DNA of 64,000 nucleotides from an uncultured Clostridia bacterium. Lineage in GTDB: Bacteria; Bacillota; Clostridia; UBA1381; UBA9506. The notes beneath the pieces are model-generated. The model saw only the letters and a list, made by a program, of their open reading frames with translations, had not been told where the DNA came from and searched no databases. Position numbers and translations under genes: made by a program. Below are positions 15,731-24,721 of the stretch, piece by piece. The number at the start of each line of letters is the position of its first letter. Within the stretch, counting starts at the first letter, position 1. The DNA is taken from the NCBI GenBank assembly GCA_934438075.1, contig CAKSBF010000006.1, forward strand, positions 77,555 to 141,554. Reading direction: 5' to 3'.

Positions 15731-17335
15731 TTATTTACGCGGACCGGCAGAAACCAAAGCCTTACCTGCCGCATTTCCCTCATACTTTGCAAAGTTTTTG
15801 ATGAATCTGTCTGCCAAATCCTTTGCCTTTGCCTCCCATTCGGAAGCGTCTGCATAAGTATCACGCGGATCCAAAATGCCCGCATCAACACCCGGCAGTT
15901 CTGTCGGAACCTCGAAATCAAAATACGGAATCTTTTTAGTCGGTGCATTTGCAATGTCACCGTTTAAGATAGCATCAATAATTCCACGCGTGTCACGGAT
16001 GGAAATACGCTTTCCAGTACCGTTCCAGCCCGTGTTAACCAAATAAGCCTTTGCACCGCTCTTCTGCATCTTTTTCACAAGCTCTTCTGCATATTTAGTC
16101 GGGTGCAGTTCCAAAAATGCCTGACCAAAGCAAGCTGAGAAGGTCGGCGTTGGTTCAGTAATGCCGCGCTCGGTACCTGCAAGTTTTGCTGTAAAACCGG
16201 ACAGGAAATAGTACTGAGTTTGTTCCGGAGTCAAAATAGATACCGGAGGAAGTACGCCGAAAGCATCGGCAGACAAGAAGATAACGTTCTTCGCATCAGG
16301 CGCTGCCGAAACCGGACGAACAATATTCTTAATATGATTAATCGGGTAAGATACACGTGTATTTTCTGTGACGCTCTTATCGTCAAAATCAATTTTACCG
16401 TTTTCGTCAAGCGTTACATTTTCAAGCAGTGCATCACGCTTAATAGCATTATAAATATCAGGCTCAGACTCTTTGTCCAGGTTAATAACCTTTGCATAGC
16501 AGCCACCCTCAAAGTTAAATACACCGTTGTCATCCCAACCGTGTTCATCATCGCCGATGAGCAAACGCTTCGGATCTGTAGACAGAGTGGTTTTACCCGT
16601 TCCGGAAAGGCCAAAGAAAATAGCCGTATTTTTGCCGTCCATATCAGTATTTGCAGAACAATGCATAGAAGCAATGCCCTTCAGCGGCAGGTAGTAGTTC
16701 ATCATGGAGAACATACCTTTTTTCATTTCTCCGCCATACCAAGTATTTACAATAACCTGCTCACGGCTGGTGATGTTAAACATAACCGCTGTCTCAGAAT
16801 TAAGTCCCAGCTCTTTATAATTTTCAACCTTTGCCTTGGAAGCGTTATACACAACAAAATCAGGCTCAAAGTTTTCCAGTTCTTCTGCGGTCGGCTGAAT
16901 AAACATATTGGTAACAAAATGTGCCTGCCAAGCAACCTCAACGATAAAGCGGATTGCCATACGGGTATCCTTATTGGTTCCGCAGAACGCATCAACAACA
17001 AACAATCTCTTGTTAGACAGTTCTTTCAGAGCAATATCTTTTACTGCATTCCATGCCTTTTCAGATGCAGGATGGTTATCATTTTTATATTCATCCGAAG
17101 TCCACCATACAGTATCTTTTGAGTTTTCATCCTCCACAATAAATTTGTCCTTAGGAGAACGTCCTGTATAAACGCCTGTCATGACGTTAACAGCACCCAG
17201 TTCACTTACCTGACCTTTTTCAAAACCCTCCAGACCCGGTTTGGTTTCTTCTTCAAACAGCATGTCGTAAGACGGATTGTGCACAATCTCCGTTGTTCCG
17301 GCAATGCCATACTTTGTTAAATCGATTTTACTCAT
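15731..17335 (-). CDS. pckA: Phosphoenolpyruvate carboxykinase (ATP)
   Basis: A 534-residue ATP-type PEP carboxykinase with normal length. The kinase-1a P-loop GLSGTGKTTLSTD lies near residue 243; the kinase-2 region GDDEHGWDD follows. It interconverts oxaloacetate plus ATP with PEP plus CO2. In anaerobes that make succinate it works in the carboxylating direction and conserves ATP. I start it at ATG 17335, 8 bases after AGAGGT; an in-frame GTG lies at 17338. It has its own promoter and terminator but lies directly upstream of the mdh-fum-fumarate reductase operon, whose reactions use its product. Confidence 0.95.
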   Translation of the reverse strand: MSKIDLTKYGIAGTTEIVHNPSYDMLFEEETKPGLEGFEKGQVSELGAVNVMTGVYTGRSPKDKFIVEDENSKDTVWWTSDEYKNDNHPASEKAWNAVKDIALKELSNKRLFVVDAFCGTNKDTRMAIRFIVEVAWQAHFVTNMFIQPTAEELENFEPDFVVYNASKAKVENYKELGLNSETAVMFNITSREQVIVNTWYGGEMKKGMFSMMNYYLPLKGIASMHCSANTDMDGKNTAIFFGLSGTGKTTLSTDPKRLLIGDDEHGWDDNGVFNFEGGCYAKVINLDKESEPDIYNAIKRDALLENVTLDENGKIDFDDKSVTENTRVSYPINHIKNIVRPVSAAPDAKNVIFLSADAFGVLPPVSILTPEQTQYYFLSGFTAKLAGTERGITEPTPTFSACFGQAFLELHPTKYAEELVKKMQKSGAKAYLVNTGWNGTGKRISIRDTRGIIDAILNGDIANAPTKKIPYFDFEVPTELPGVDAGILDPRDTYADASEWEAKAKDLADRFIKNFAKYEGNAAGKALVSAGPRK

Positions 17336-17420
17336 CACACACTACCTCTTTTCTTTACTTTTACCTCATTGCAACCCAATATTAAAAAATAATGAATCAG
17401 CAATTTTCGATTTGTATTCT

Positions 17421-17449
17421 ATTATAATTAATTTTTCTGCAAAAATCAA
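17421..17449 (-). promoter_or_regulatory. Sigma-A promoter of pckA
   Basis: Minus-strand TTGATT (17444-17449), 17-base spacer, TATAAT (17421-17426), about 85 bases before the pckA start. Identical hexamers and spacing occur before mdh. Confidence 0.75.
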
Positions 17450-17699
17450 TAGATTTCACATTAATTTCTTAAAATGTTAAAAATTTGACTATATTTTATA
17501 GAGATATCCAAAAATAAAAATTCTCTTCATTTTCTCAATTTTCGCCTTTTAGTATCATTTGTTGTTTTATTGCGGAATATGTATCAAACTTTTCACCACA
17601 GATTAATAATATAAAAGCTTTAACTAAAAGGAACTTTTTTCCTTGCCTACCGTCTATAGCAATGAGGACCTCAAAAAATAAAAAAGAAGGATGATTAAA

Positions 17700-18326
17700 A
17701 TGATGAAAAAGACAGCAGCTTTCATGCTCGCATGTACTATGATGTTCGGCAGTACGGCTTTTGCCGAAACCGCTCCGCCGGCATCGCCAGTTAATACAAA
17801 CGTTGTTACCAGCGAGACAGGTACAAAAATTCTTTCCGATGCCCTGTCTGCCGGTATCATCGACAGCATGGATAAGGATTGGTCAGAAAGTATCACACGT
17901 GAACAATTTTGCGAGTATGCCTACAATGCTCTCAATAGTGTAAAAGAACTTCCGCAAGCCAAACTTGACCGCAATCCGTTTGATGATGTGATCAATTATA
18001 AAATTAATGCATTATCGTTTGTTAAAATCGTCTCCGGAAAAGGAGAGTATATTTTCGCTCCCAATGATAAAATTACCCGCGAGGAAGCAGCAACCATACT
18101 CTGCCGCATGGCGGAATATGCCGGAGCAGAGCTTCCCAAAGCAAAGGTAGACGTATCATATTCCGATAACGACGACATCTCTCCTTGGGCTCTATCTGCC
18201 GTATACAGTTTAAAAATATTAGATATCTTTGGCAATGCAACAAAAGAATTTCAGCCCAAAGCAGAGGTTTCTGCTGAAGAAGCTGTTTCTTCACTGTTGA
18301 GCCTGCACAATTATATTAAAAAATAA
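17700..18326 (+). CDS. Secreted S-layer homology (SLH) domain protein
   Basis: A 208-residue exported protein. A signal peptide covers residues 1-25 or so and ends after FAFA-like residues (STAFAE). The rest contains SLH-type repeats, visible as NPFDDV, FAPNDKITREEAATILCRM and the SPWALSAVYSLKILDIFG segment, which bind secondary cell-wall polymers. It would sit on the outside of the cell wall. Start: AGAAGG lies 9 bases before the ATG at 17700; the ATG at 17691 directly abuts it and is unlikely. It is followed by its own terminator and is monocistronic. The gap 17336-17699 holds the divergent promoters and nothing else I recognise. Confidence 0.85.
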   Translation: MMKKTAAFMLACTMMFGSTAFAETAPPASPVNTNVVTSETGTKILSDALSAGIIDSMDKDWSESITREQFCEYAYNALNSVKELPQAKLDRNPFDDVINYKINALSFVKIVSGKGEYIFAPNDKITREEAATILCRMAEYAGAELPKAKVDVSYSDNDDISPWALSAVYSLKILDIFGNATKEFQPKAEVSAEEAVSSLLSLHNYIKK

Positions 18327-18350
18327 TTAAGAGTAAATACATACAAATAG

Positions 18351-18400
18351 AGTCTGCCGTGAAATATATTTTCAAAAAATTTACGGCAGACTTTAATTTA
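18351..18400 (+). terminator. Terminator of the SLH gene
   Basis: Stem AGTCTGCCGT/ACGGCAGACT with an AT-rich loop of 22 bases, followed by TTAATTTA, 24 bases after the stop. Confidence 0.7.
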
Positions 18401-18421
18401 TGCGCATGACCGATTTTCTGC

Positions 18422-18454
18422 AAAAAAAATGCGGCAAGCCAAAAAGCTTGCCGC
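18422..18454 (-). terminator. Terminator of tRNA-Arg
   Basis: Perfect 9-bp stem (18431-18439 with 18446-18454) followed on the minus strand by AT and eight T residues, just after the tRNA 3' end. Confidence 0.88.
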
Positions 18455-18458
18455 GACG

Positions 18459-18533
18459 TGGCACCCCCGGCGTGAGTCGAACACGCGACTAACCCTTAGG
18501 AGGGGTTTGTTATATCCACTTAACTACGGGGGC
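18459..18533 (-). tRNA. tRNA-Arg (anticodon CCT)
   Basis: A 75-base cloverleaf with encoded CCA on the minus strand. Acceptor GCCCCCG/CGGGGGT, D stem GTTA/TAAC, anticodon stem AACCC/GGGTT with loop CTCCTAA (anticodon CCT), T arm GCGTG-TTCGACT-CACGC. It reads the arginine codon AGG. A strong terminator follows directly. Confidence 0.93.
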
Positions 18534-18625
18534 CGGTAATACACAAAAACTTTCCATTGCAGAACCTTTATTATTGTATCACGTTTTTTATTTTTTGTAA
18601 AGATATTTCTTGTTTTCAAAATGCA

Positions 18626-19996
18626 TTATGCGTGCAAATTTTCAAAATATCCCTGAACAAAAACGAACAAAATAATGAGCGGCAACATATATCTCACATA
18701 ATTTTTCAACCATTTTGGAAATTTCATTCCTTTTCCCATATTGGCCTCCTGCAAAAAATTTTCCCATCCCCATCCATTTTTTGAAACACAAAAAGCCAGA
18801 TATACCAGCGAACCAAGCGGCAGTAAATTGTTGCTGACGATAAAGTCCTCCAAATCCATAATATTGCTGCCTGCTCCAAGCGGACAAAATCCGCTCCATA
18901 CATTAAAGCCAAAAATGCATGGCAACGATAAGATAAGCACCAAAATAAGATTTGCAATTACAGCTTTCTTTCTCTCCCAGTTCCACAAATCCATCGCAAA
19001 TGACAATAAATTTTCAAATACCGCAACAATTGTTGACATAGCGGCAAACGACATGAAAAGGAAGAACAAAGCCCCCCATATTCTTCCTCCTCCCATGGCG
19101 TTAAACACATTCGGCAGAGTAATAAACACCAGGGAAACTCCGCTGTCAGGTTTAACACCAAAAGCAAAACATGCTGGAAAAATAATCAGCCCTGACATTA
19201 CTGCAACAAAGGTATCCAGCAGCATAATATGCAGTGATTCACCGGTTAAAGATCGCTCCTTACCAATATAGCTGCCAAAAACCGTCATAGAACCGATGCC
19301 AATACTTAAAGTAAAAAAAGCCTGACCCATGGCGGCAAAAACCGTATGAAAAATACCCTGCTGCTCCATCTTTGTAAAATCAGGTTTTAAATAAAAAAGC
19401 AAGCCCTCCTTAGCCGTTGAAAGTGAAAGTACACGTACTGTTAAGATAAGCATGATAAATAAAAGCCCGGACATCATAAACTTTGTAATTTTCTCAACAC
19501 CCTTTTGCAAACCTAGAGAACAGATTCCAAAGCTGATGAATACAACACACGACATCCAAAAAATCATTTCTAACGGCTGCGCCGTCAAGTCCTGAAAAAT
19601 ATTTGCACATTCGCGCACCGACACATCTAAAAATTTTCCTTGTATCATCTTTACAAAATAAGCGAGCATCCAACCGCCAATTGTCGTATAAAACATCATT
19701 AAAAGATAATTTCCCGCAACAAAAATATAGCTAAACCTATGCCAGTGGCTTCCTTTTCTCTCTAAAACACGAAATGCAGTTGCAGCACTCTGCCTGCTGC
19801 TTCTTCCGACTGCGAATTCCATCACCATAATCGGCAGTCCCAGCAGTATTAAAAACACCAAATAAATCAATACAAAGGCTGCACCGCCATATTTTCCGAC
19901 AACATAAGGAAAGCGCCATACATTTCCCAAACCAATGGCGCAACCCGCAGATATCAGAATAAACCCTACCCTTGATGAAAATTTTTCACGTTTCAA
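18626..19996 (-). CDS. Sodium-dependent transporter, NSS (SNF) family
   Basis: A 456-residue integral membrane protein with about 11-12 hydrophobic segments. The N-terminal block RVGFILISAGCAIGLGNVWR is the hallmark of the neurotransmitter:sodium symporter family, including the unwound first helix with its GLGNVWRFP motif. Bacterial members import amino acids with Na+. The substrate cannot be told from the sequence. It is divergent from the radical SAM gene at 20163 and appears monocistronic. Confidence 0.92.
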   Translation of the reverse strand: MKREKFSSRVGFILISAGCAIGLGNVWRFPYVVGKYGGAAFVLIYLVFLILLGLPIMVMEFAVGRSSRQSAATAFRVLERKGSHWHRFSYIFVAGNYLLMMFYTTIGGWMLAYFVKMIQGKFLDVSVRECANIFQDLTAQPLEMIFWMSCVVFISFGICSLGLQKGVEKITKFMMSGLLFIMLILTVRVLSLSTAKEGLLFYLKPDFTKMEQQGIFHTVFAAMGQAFFTLSIGIGSMTVFGSYIGKERSLTGESLHIMLLDTFVAVMSGLIIFPACFAFGVKPDSGVSLVFITLPNVFNAMGGGRIWGALFFLFMSFAAMSTIVAVFENLLSFAMDLWNWERKKAVIANLILVLILSLPCIFGFNVWSGFCPLGAGSNIMDLEDFIVSNNLLPLGSLVYLAFCVSKNGWGWENFLQEANMGKGMKFPKWLKNYVRYMLPLIILFVFVQGYFENLHA

Positions 19997-20098
19997 ATGT
20001 ACTTCTCCCCACTCTTTTATAATCTGTCAATACCAATACACAACTAATAAAGCAGTATTTTATTTTTCCCAAATTTTATAATTTTAAACAACTTTCCT

Positions 20099-20127
20099 TT
20101 GCGCAGGAGCTTTTATTATGGTAAAAT
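20099..20127 (+). promoter_or_regulatory. Promoter of the radical SAM gene
   Basis: TTGCGC (20099-20104), 17-base spacer, TAAAAT (20122-20127), 36 bases before the start codon. Confidence 0.6.
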
Positions 20128-20162
20128 AAAAGAGTTATTATAAAATGTTGCAGGTGAAATAT

Positions 20163-21065
20163 ATGAAAAAATCTTTATTAACTTCATGTCGTCTTTGCCC
20201 CCGACAATGCGGTGCCAACCGCGCAGCCGGAGAGCGTGGTTTTTGCGGCAGCACCTATCAATTGCGTGCAGCACGTGCAGCGCTGCATTTTTGGGAGGAA
20301 CCGTGTATTTCAGGCGAACAAGGATCGGGTGCAGTCTTTTTTTCAGGCTGCCCGTTGCGTTGCATTTACTGTCAAAATCATAATATTGCCGCCGCCACGG
20401 CCGGAAAGGAAATTTCTGTCAGCCGTCTTGCAGACATTTTTTTGGAATTGGAACAAAAGGGTGCTCTAAACATCAATCTCGTTACGCCTACTCACTATGT
20501 ACCTCAAATACTGTCCGCTTTAAATGCCGCCAGATGCAAAGGGCTTAATTTGCCAATTGTATATAATTGCGGCGGCTATGAATCAGTCAGCACGCTAAAG
20601 CTCCTTGAAGGGTATATTGACATTTATCTGCCCGATTTTAAATATTTAAACGAAGATACCGCAAGGCGCTATTCTAATGCCAAAAATTATCCTGAAGTTG
20701 CCAAAGCGGCTATTAAAGAAATGGTGCGTCAAACAGGCGCTGTGTATTTCAACGATGCCGGTATTGCGCAGCACGGCACCATCGTGAGGCACTTGGTCTT
20801 GCCCGGGCATATAGAAGAGTCTAAACAAATTATTCACTATCTCCATAAGACTTATGGAAATACAATATTTATGAGCATCATGAATCAGTACACACCTATG
20901 CCGGCTGTGGAAAATATACCGTCCCTCAATCGCAGATTGACGTCCGCAGAATATGATGATGTGCTCGACTACGCCATCGCCATCGGGGTGGAAAATGCCT
21001 TTATTCAAGAGGAGGGCACCGCGGAAGAAAGCTTCATCCCGGAATTTGATTTGGAAGGAGTCTGA
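20163..21065 (+). CDS. Radical SAM protein, PflA-like (COG1313 type)
   Basis: A 300-residue enzyme of the radical SAM superfamily. The SAM-cluster motif CPLRCIYCQNH is at about residue 63, and a cysteine-rich N-terminal segment CRLCPRQCGANR may hold another metal site. The family is often named putative pyruvate formate-lyase activating protein, but it differs from true PflA and its substrate is unknown. No glycyl-radical enzyme lies nearby. Start ATG 20163 has AGGTGA 6 bases upstream; an in-frame ATG 18 bases earlier lacks a site. Confidence 0.85.
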   Translation: MKKSLLTSCRLCPRQCGANRAAGERGFCGSTYQLRAARAALHFWEEPCISGEQGSGAVFFSGCPLRCIYCQNHNIAAATAGKEISVSRLADIFLELEQKGALNINLVTPTHYVPQILSALNAARCKGLNLPIVYNCGGYESVSTLKLLEGYIDIYLPDFKYLNEDTARRYSNAKNYPEVAKAAIKEMVRQTGAVYFNDAGIAQHGTIVRHLVLPGHIEESKQIIHYLHKTYGNTIFMSIMNQYTPMPAVENIPSLNRRLTSAEYDDVLDYAIAIGVENAFIQEEGTAEESFIPEFDLEGV

Positions 21066-21072
21066 TATTGTA

Positions 21073-21130
21073 AATAAAAAAGGCTGTAAATAAAGACAGA
21101 GTGTCTGCTCTGCACAATTTTTACAGCCTC
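21073..21130 (-). terminator. Terminator downstream of oadB and the 39-residue gene
   Basis: Long stem AGGCTGTAAA/TTTACAGCCT, with an internal secondary hairpin, followed on the minus strand by TTTTTTATTT. It lies between convergent genes and ends the minus-strand transcript. Confidence 0.75.
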
Positions 21131-21175
21131 TTAATATTTATCCCCTATGCCGTAAAACACGACATCAATTATATC

Positions 21176-21295
21176 TTATTTAAAAACTTTATTCATGATT
21201 TTTATCACCAGGTAAATGATGAAAATAACCAGAAAAATTCCAAACATGCCTTTTGCCATCATCGGCAAAGTCTGCATAAATGCACTTATATTCAT
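21176..21295 (-). CDS. 39-residue single-span membrane protein after oadB (OadG-like candidate)
   Basis: A short gene with one hydrophobic helix (residues 16-33, GMFGIFLVIFIIYLVIKI) and a basic C-terminus. ATG 21295 has GGAGG 9 bases upstream. It begins 25 bases after the oadB stop and ends before the shared terminator, so it is in the oadB operon. Size, position and topology suggest a mini gamma-type (OadG-like) subunit that stabilises the Na+-pumping decarboxylase membrane complex. Ordinary OadG is about 80 residues and carries a C-terminal metal-binding part, which is absent here. The assignment is inference. Confidence 0.65.
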   Translation of the reverse strand: MNISAFMQTLPMMAKGMFGIFLVIFIIYLVIKIMNKVFK

Positions 21296-21319
21296 TGTAA
21301 TCATCCTCCCCTACTTAGT

Positions 21320-22441
21320 CTAGCCAATCAGTGCAATAATTAAGCCGCCTGCAATAACCGATGCAATCTGTCCCGAAACATTTGCTCCTGCAGCGTGCAT
21401 CAAAAGGAAATTTTGGTTATCCTCTGCCAAACCCATCTTATGCACTACGCGCGAGGACATCGGAAAAGCGGAGATTCCCGCTGCACCAATCATGGGATTT
21501 ACCTTGTTCTTTGTAAATAAATTAATGATTTTTGCAAAGCACACGCCGCCAACTGTGTCAAAAACAAACGCAACCAAACCAAGACATAAAATCATCAGCG
21601 TCTGCAAATTTAAAAACAGTTCTGCCTGCATTTTTGTTGCAACTGAAATGCCCAAAAGGATAGTAATCAGGTTTGCAAGCTCCTTTTGCGCCGTCTGCGA
21701 AAGCATATTCAAAACGCCGCATTCCCGAATCAGGTTGCCGAACATCAAAAAACCAACCAACGCAACCGAACGCGGTGCAACCACACCTGCGGCAATGGTG
21801 ACAATAATCGGAAATAAAATTTTCGTAGTTTTCGACACCGTGTTTTGTTTATATTCCATTTTTATTTGTCGCTCTTTTTTTGTTGTAATCAGCCTAATAA
21901 CCGGCGGCTGAATAATCGGCACGAGCGCCATGTAAGAATATGCCGCAACAATTATTGCTCCGGTATAGTGCGAATTAAAATAGTTAGCCACAAAGATAGA
22001 AGTCGGACCGTCAGCCGCACCGATGATAGCAATAGATGCCGCATCTCTTAAGTCAAACCCAAGCAGTGCGGCAAGACTTAAAGTAAAGAAGATTCCAAAC
22101 TGCGCAAACACTCCGAAAAACATCAGCTTCGGGTTTGTCAGAAGCGGCTCAAAATCAATCATTGCGCCAATACCGATAAACAGGAGCAACGGAAATAACT
22201 CGTTCGCAATACCGGCGTTAAACAAAAGATCAACCACGCCGGGTTCCGTACTGCCGTTGATTACCTGATCAATGGCACCCGACATGGGCAGGTTTACTAA
22301 AATAGCTCCAAAACCAAGCGGTAACAGCAGCGTAGGCTCCATATCCTTTTTAATCGCAAGATAGATTAACACGCCGCCGATTATCCACATGACCACCTGG
22401 GGAATTGTTATGTTCTGAAAATTTTCTAAAATCTCTAACAT
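21320..22441 (-). CDS. oadB: Na+-translocating decarboxylase, beta subunit
   Basis: A 373-residue integral membrane protein of the OadB/MmdB/GcdB family. The conserved block GAADGPTSIFVANYF carries the Asp (motif ADGPT) needed for Na+ transport, and the C-terminal region AAGISAFPMSSRVVHKMG is also typical. It couples decarboxylation of a biotin-bound carboxyl group to export of Na+. No alpha (carboxyltransferase) or biotin carrier gene is in this window, so these must lie elsewhere and the substrate (oxaloacetate, methylmalonyl-CoA or glutaconyl-CoA) is open. With a PEP-oxaloacetate-succinate pathway in the window, oxaloacetate or methylmalonyl-CoA is plausible. Confidence 0.92.
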   Translation of the reverse strand: MLEILENFQNITIPQVVMWIIGGVLIYLAIKKDMEPTLLLPLGFGAILVNLPMSGAIDQVINGSTEPGVVDLLFNAGIANELFPLLLFIGIGAMIDFEPLLTNPKLMFFGVFAQFGIFFTLSLAALLGFDLRDAASIAIIGAADGPTSIFVANYFNSHYTGAIIVAAYSYMALVPIIQPPVIRLITTKKERQIKMEYKQNTVSKTTKILFPIIVTIAAGVVAPRSVALVGFLMFGNLIRECGVLNMLSQTAQKELANLITILLGISVATKMQAELFLNLQTLMILCLGLVAFVFDTVGGVCFAKIINLFTKNKVNPMIGAAGISAFPMSSRVVHKMGLAEDNQNFLLMHAAGANVSGQIASVIAGGLIIALIG

Positions 22442-22485
22442 TCGTCATTTCCTCTCTTTAGTTCGTTTTTACATAAATCGTAAAC

Positions 22486-22514
22486 AGTATACCATATTTA
22501 TCCTATAAGTGCAA
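22486..22514 (-). promoter_or_regulatory. Promoter of oadB
   Basis: Minus-strand TTGCAC (22509-22514), 17-base spacer, TATACT (22486-22491), 45 bases before the start codon. Confidence 0.7.
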
Positions 22515-22550
22515 ATCTTTTTTCAGCCAATAACAGAAAAATTTGCATAA

Positions 22551-22586
22551 TAAAAGGAGCGGTACAGATATTTTGCACCGCCCCCA
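22551..22586 (-). terminator. Terminator of the cmk-plsC-ispH/rpsA operon
   Basis: Stem GGGGCGGTGCA/TGTACCGCTCC with a loop of 7 bases and a TTTTATT tail on the minus strand, directly after the ispH-rpsA stop. Confidence 0.75.
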
Positions 22587-22597
22587 AAATTTCATGC

Positions 22598-24721
22598 TTA
22601 TTCTTCTGTTTTTTCTGCTTCTTCCGCAACTTCTTCAATTTCTTCCGTCACTTCAGCAACCTGCTCAGCAGCTTCGTCAGCAGCCTCTTCTACAGCTTCT
22701 TTCACTTCCTCGTCATTAGCAACAGGAATATCAAGCGCCTCACCGATTGTCGCACCAAGCTCTTCTTTGTGGACCGGAACTTCTTCCTCAACCTTTTTTT
22801 CTTCAGCGGCTTCCTCGGCAACCGGAGCTTCCTCAGGAAGGAGAGCACGGATAGAAAGACCGATTTTCTTATTCTCCCAGTCAATCTCAACAATCTTAGC
22901 ATCCACAGTCTGTCCGATCTCCAGCTCATCCTGCGGTTTAGCAATTCTCTTATTTGCAATCTGCGAAATGTGGATCAAACCGTCAATTCCCGGCAAAATT
23001 TCAGCAAATGCGCCAAACGGGAGCATTCTGACGATTTTAACCGGAACAACATCGTCAACAGCCAAGGTTCTCTTTGCAATCTCCCAAGGATTGTCCTCAG
23101 CCTTTTTAAAGCCAAGCGAAATCTTTTTGGTTTCCTCATTAATATCCTTAATATAAACCTCAATGGTATCGCCTACATTTACAACCTCGGACGGATGCTT
23201 AATTCTCTGCCAGCTCAGCTCAGAAATATGAACCAAACCGTCAACACCGCCCAAATCAACAAACGCACCGAAATTTGTCAGAGATTTTACAATACCGTTG
23301 TACTTGCGGCCAACCTCTGCACTCTCCCAGAATTTTGCTTCCAATTCTGCTTTCTGTGCCATTAAAATAGCTTTAACGCTTCCAACAACACGATGGCGTC
23401 TTTCATTCAAATCAATCAGTTTGAACTCAACTTCTTTGCCCATCAGTTCGTTCAAATCACTCAGATAGCGATCGCTTGCCTGTGATGCGGGAATAAACAC
23501 CTTAACACCCTTGTGTATTGCAATTACTCCGCCGTTTACCACACTGGTAACTTTGCCGGAGAGAATATCGCCGTTTTCATATGCTTTTACAACATTGTCC
23601 CAGGTTTTCGCGGAATCAAGCTTTCTCTTAGAAAGCATGATATAACCCTCAGCATCGTTTACACGAACTACAAAGGTTTCAATCTCATCGCCAACCTTAA
23701 CTACCTGCTCCGGCGTAACGTTCGGGTCATCCGAAATTTCCGATGCCGGAATGTATGCAGCATGCTTAACGCCCAAATCAACAGTGACCTCAGTCGGTCC
23801 CACTCCAATTACAGTACCCTTAACCACATCACCTGTATTTAAAGTTTTGAGGGATTCCTCCATAAGTGCTGCAAAGCTTAATTCTTGATTTTCCATTTTA
23901 TCTATTGCCTCCTTTATTATAACCGCCGGTGTTGATGCCCCGGCAGTAATGCCAACTCGTTTACCCAGAAACACCTGCATATCGTCCAATTCGCGGATGG
24001 ACTCAAGACCGTATGTATCAGGACAGGCGCCTTTACAAATATCATAAAGCTTTTGTGTGTTTGAGCTGTTTCTGCCGCCTAACACAATCATAGCATCCAT
24101 TTTCTGCGCCAACTGCAATGCTTCCTCTTGTCTTTTATGAGTTGCACTACATATTGTATCAAAAAGTACAGTGTTTTTGCAAGTTTTTTTTAAAAAAAAT
24201 ATTATTTTTTTATAAATATTGCGATTAAATGTAGTTTGCGCCACGATGCAGGTAGGAATTTCACTTTCTTCAAGGGCCTCTGCCTCTTCTTGCGAACCGA
24301 TAATAACGGCATTTCCGCCAGCCCAGCCGTTAATTCCTATCACCTCAGGATGATTGCGGTCACCAATGATCAAAATCCGTTTCCCGGCATCGTGATGTTC
24401 CTTTACAATTTGGTGAATCTTCTTTACAAACGGGCAAGTTGCATCAACATACTTCACACCTCGCCGTTTCATTTCTTCATATATATACGGTCCCACTCCG
24501 TGGGTACGTATAATAATCACAGCGTCTTGTTCTGCCTCATCAATCGACTCCACAGAAACAATGCCCTTTTCCGCAAGATCAGAAACCACCTGCGGATTAT
24601 GAATAATAGGACCTAATGTATAGTATTTGTGTTCCTTATCCTTCGCACTTTGATAAACCATATCCATCGCACGCGCGACGCCGAAACAAAAACCGGCCGT
24701 TTTTGCCAAAACATAATTCAT
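22598..24721 (-). CDS. ispH: Fusion of IspH (HMBPP reductase) and ribosomal protein S1 domains
   Basis: A 707-residue fusion known from many Clostridia. Residues 1-280 are IspH, the [4Fe-4S] enzyme that makes IPP and DMAPP in the last step of the MEP pathway; cluster cysteines are in FCFGVARAM, DATCPF and ICSATH, and IIHNPQV carries a substrate-binding His. Residues 300-640 are four S1 RNA-binding repeats, seen by VHISELSW and LIHISQIAN motifs, as in ribosomal protein S1. The last 65 residues are an acidic Glu/Ala-rich tail. The ATG at 24721 shares a base with the plsC stop, and AGGTGG is upstream. The operon order cmk-plsC-ispH/rpsA is classic. Confidence 0.95.
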   Translation of the reverse strand: MNYVLAKTAGFCFGVARAMDMVYQSAKDKEHKYYTLGPIIHNPQVVSDLAEKGIVSVESIDEAEQDAVIIIRTHGVGPYIYEEMKRRGVKYVDATCPFVKKIHQIVKEHHDAGKRILIIGDRNHPEVIGINGWAGGNAVIIGSQEEAEALEESEIPTCIVAQTTFNRNIYKKIIFFLKKTCKNTVLFDTICSATHKRQEEALQLAQKMDAMIVLGGRNSSNTQKLYDICKGACPDTYGLESIRELDDMQVFLGKRVGITAGASTPAVIIKEAIDKMENQELSFAALMEESLKTLNTGDVVKGTVIGVGPTEVTVDLGVKHAAYIPASEISDDPNVTPEQVVKVGDEIETFVVRVNDAEGYIMLSKRKLDSAKTWDNVVKAYENGDILSGKVTSVVNGGVIAIHKGVKVFIPASQASDRYLSDLNELMGKEVEFKLIDLNERRHRVVGSVKAILMAQKAELEAKFWESAEVGRKYNGIVKSLTNFGAFVDLGGVDGLVHISELSWQRIKHPSEVVNVGDTIEVYIKDINEETKKISLGFKKAEDNPWEIAKRTLAVDDVVPVKIVRMLPFGAFAEILPGIDGLIHISQIANKRIAKPQDELEIGQTVDAKIVEIDWENKKIGLSIRALLPEEAPVAEEAAEEKKVEEEVPVHKEELGATIGEALDIPVANDEEVKEAVEEAADEAAEQVAEVTEEIEEVAEEAEKTEE

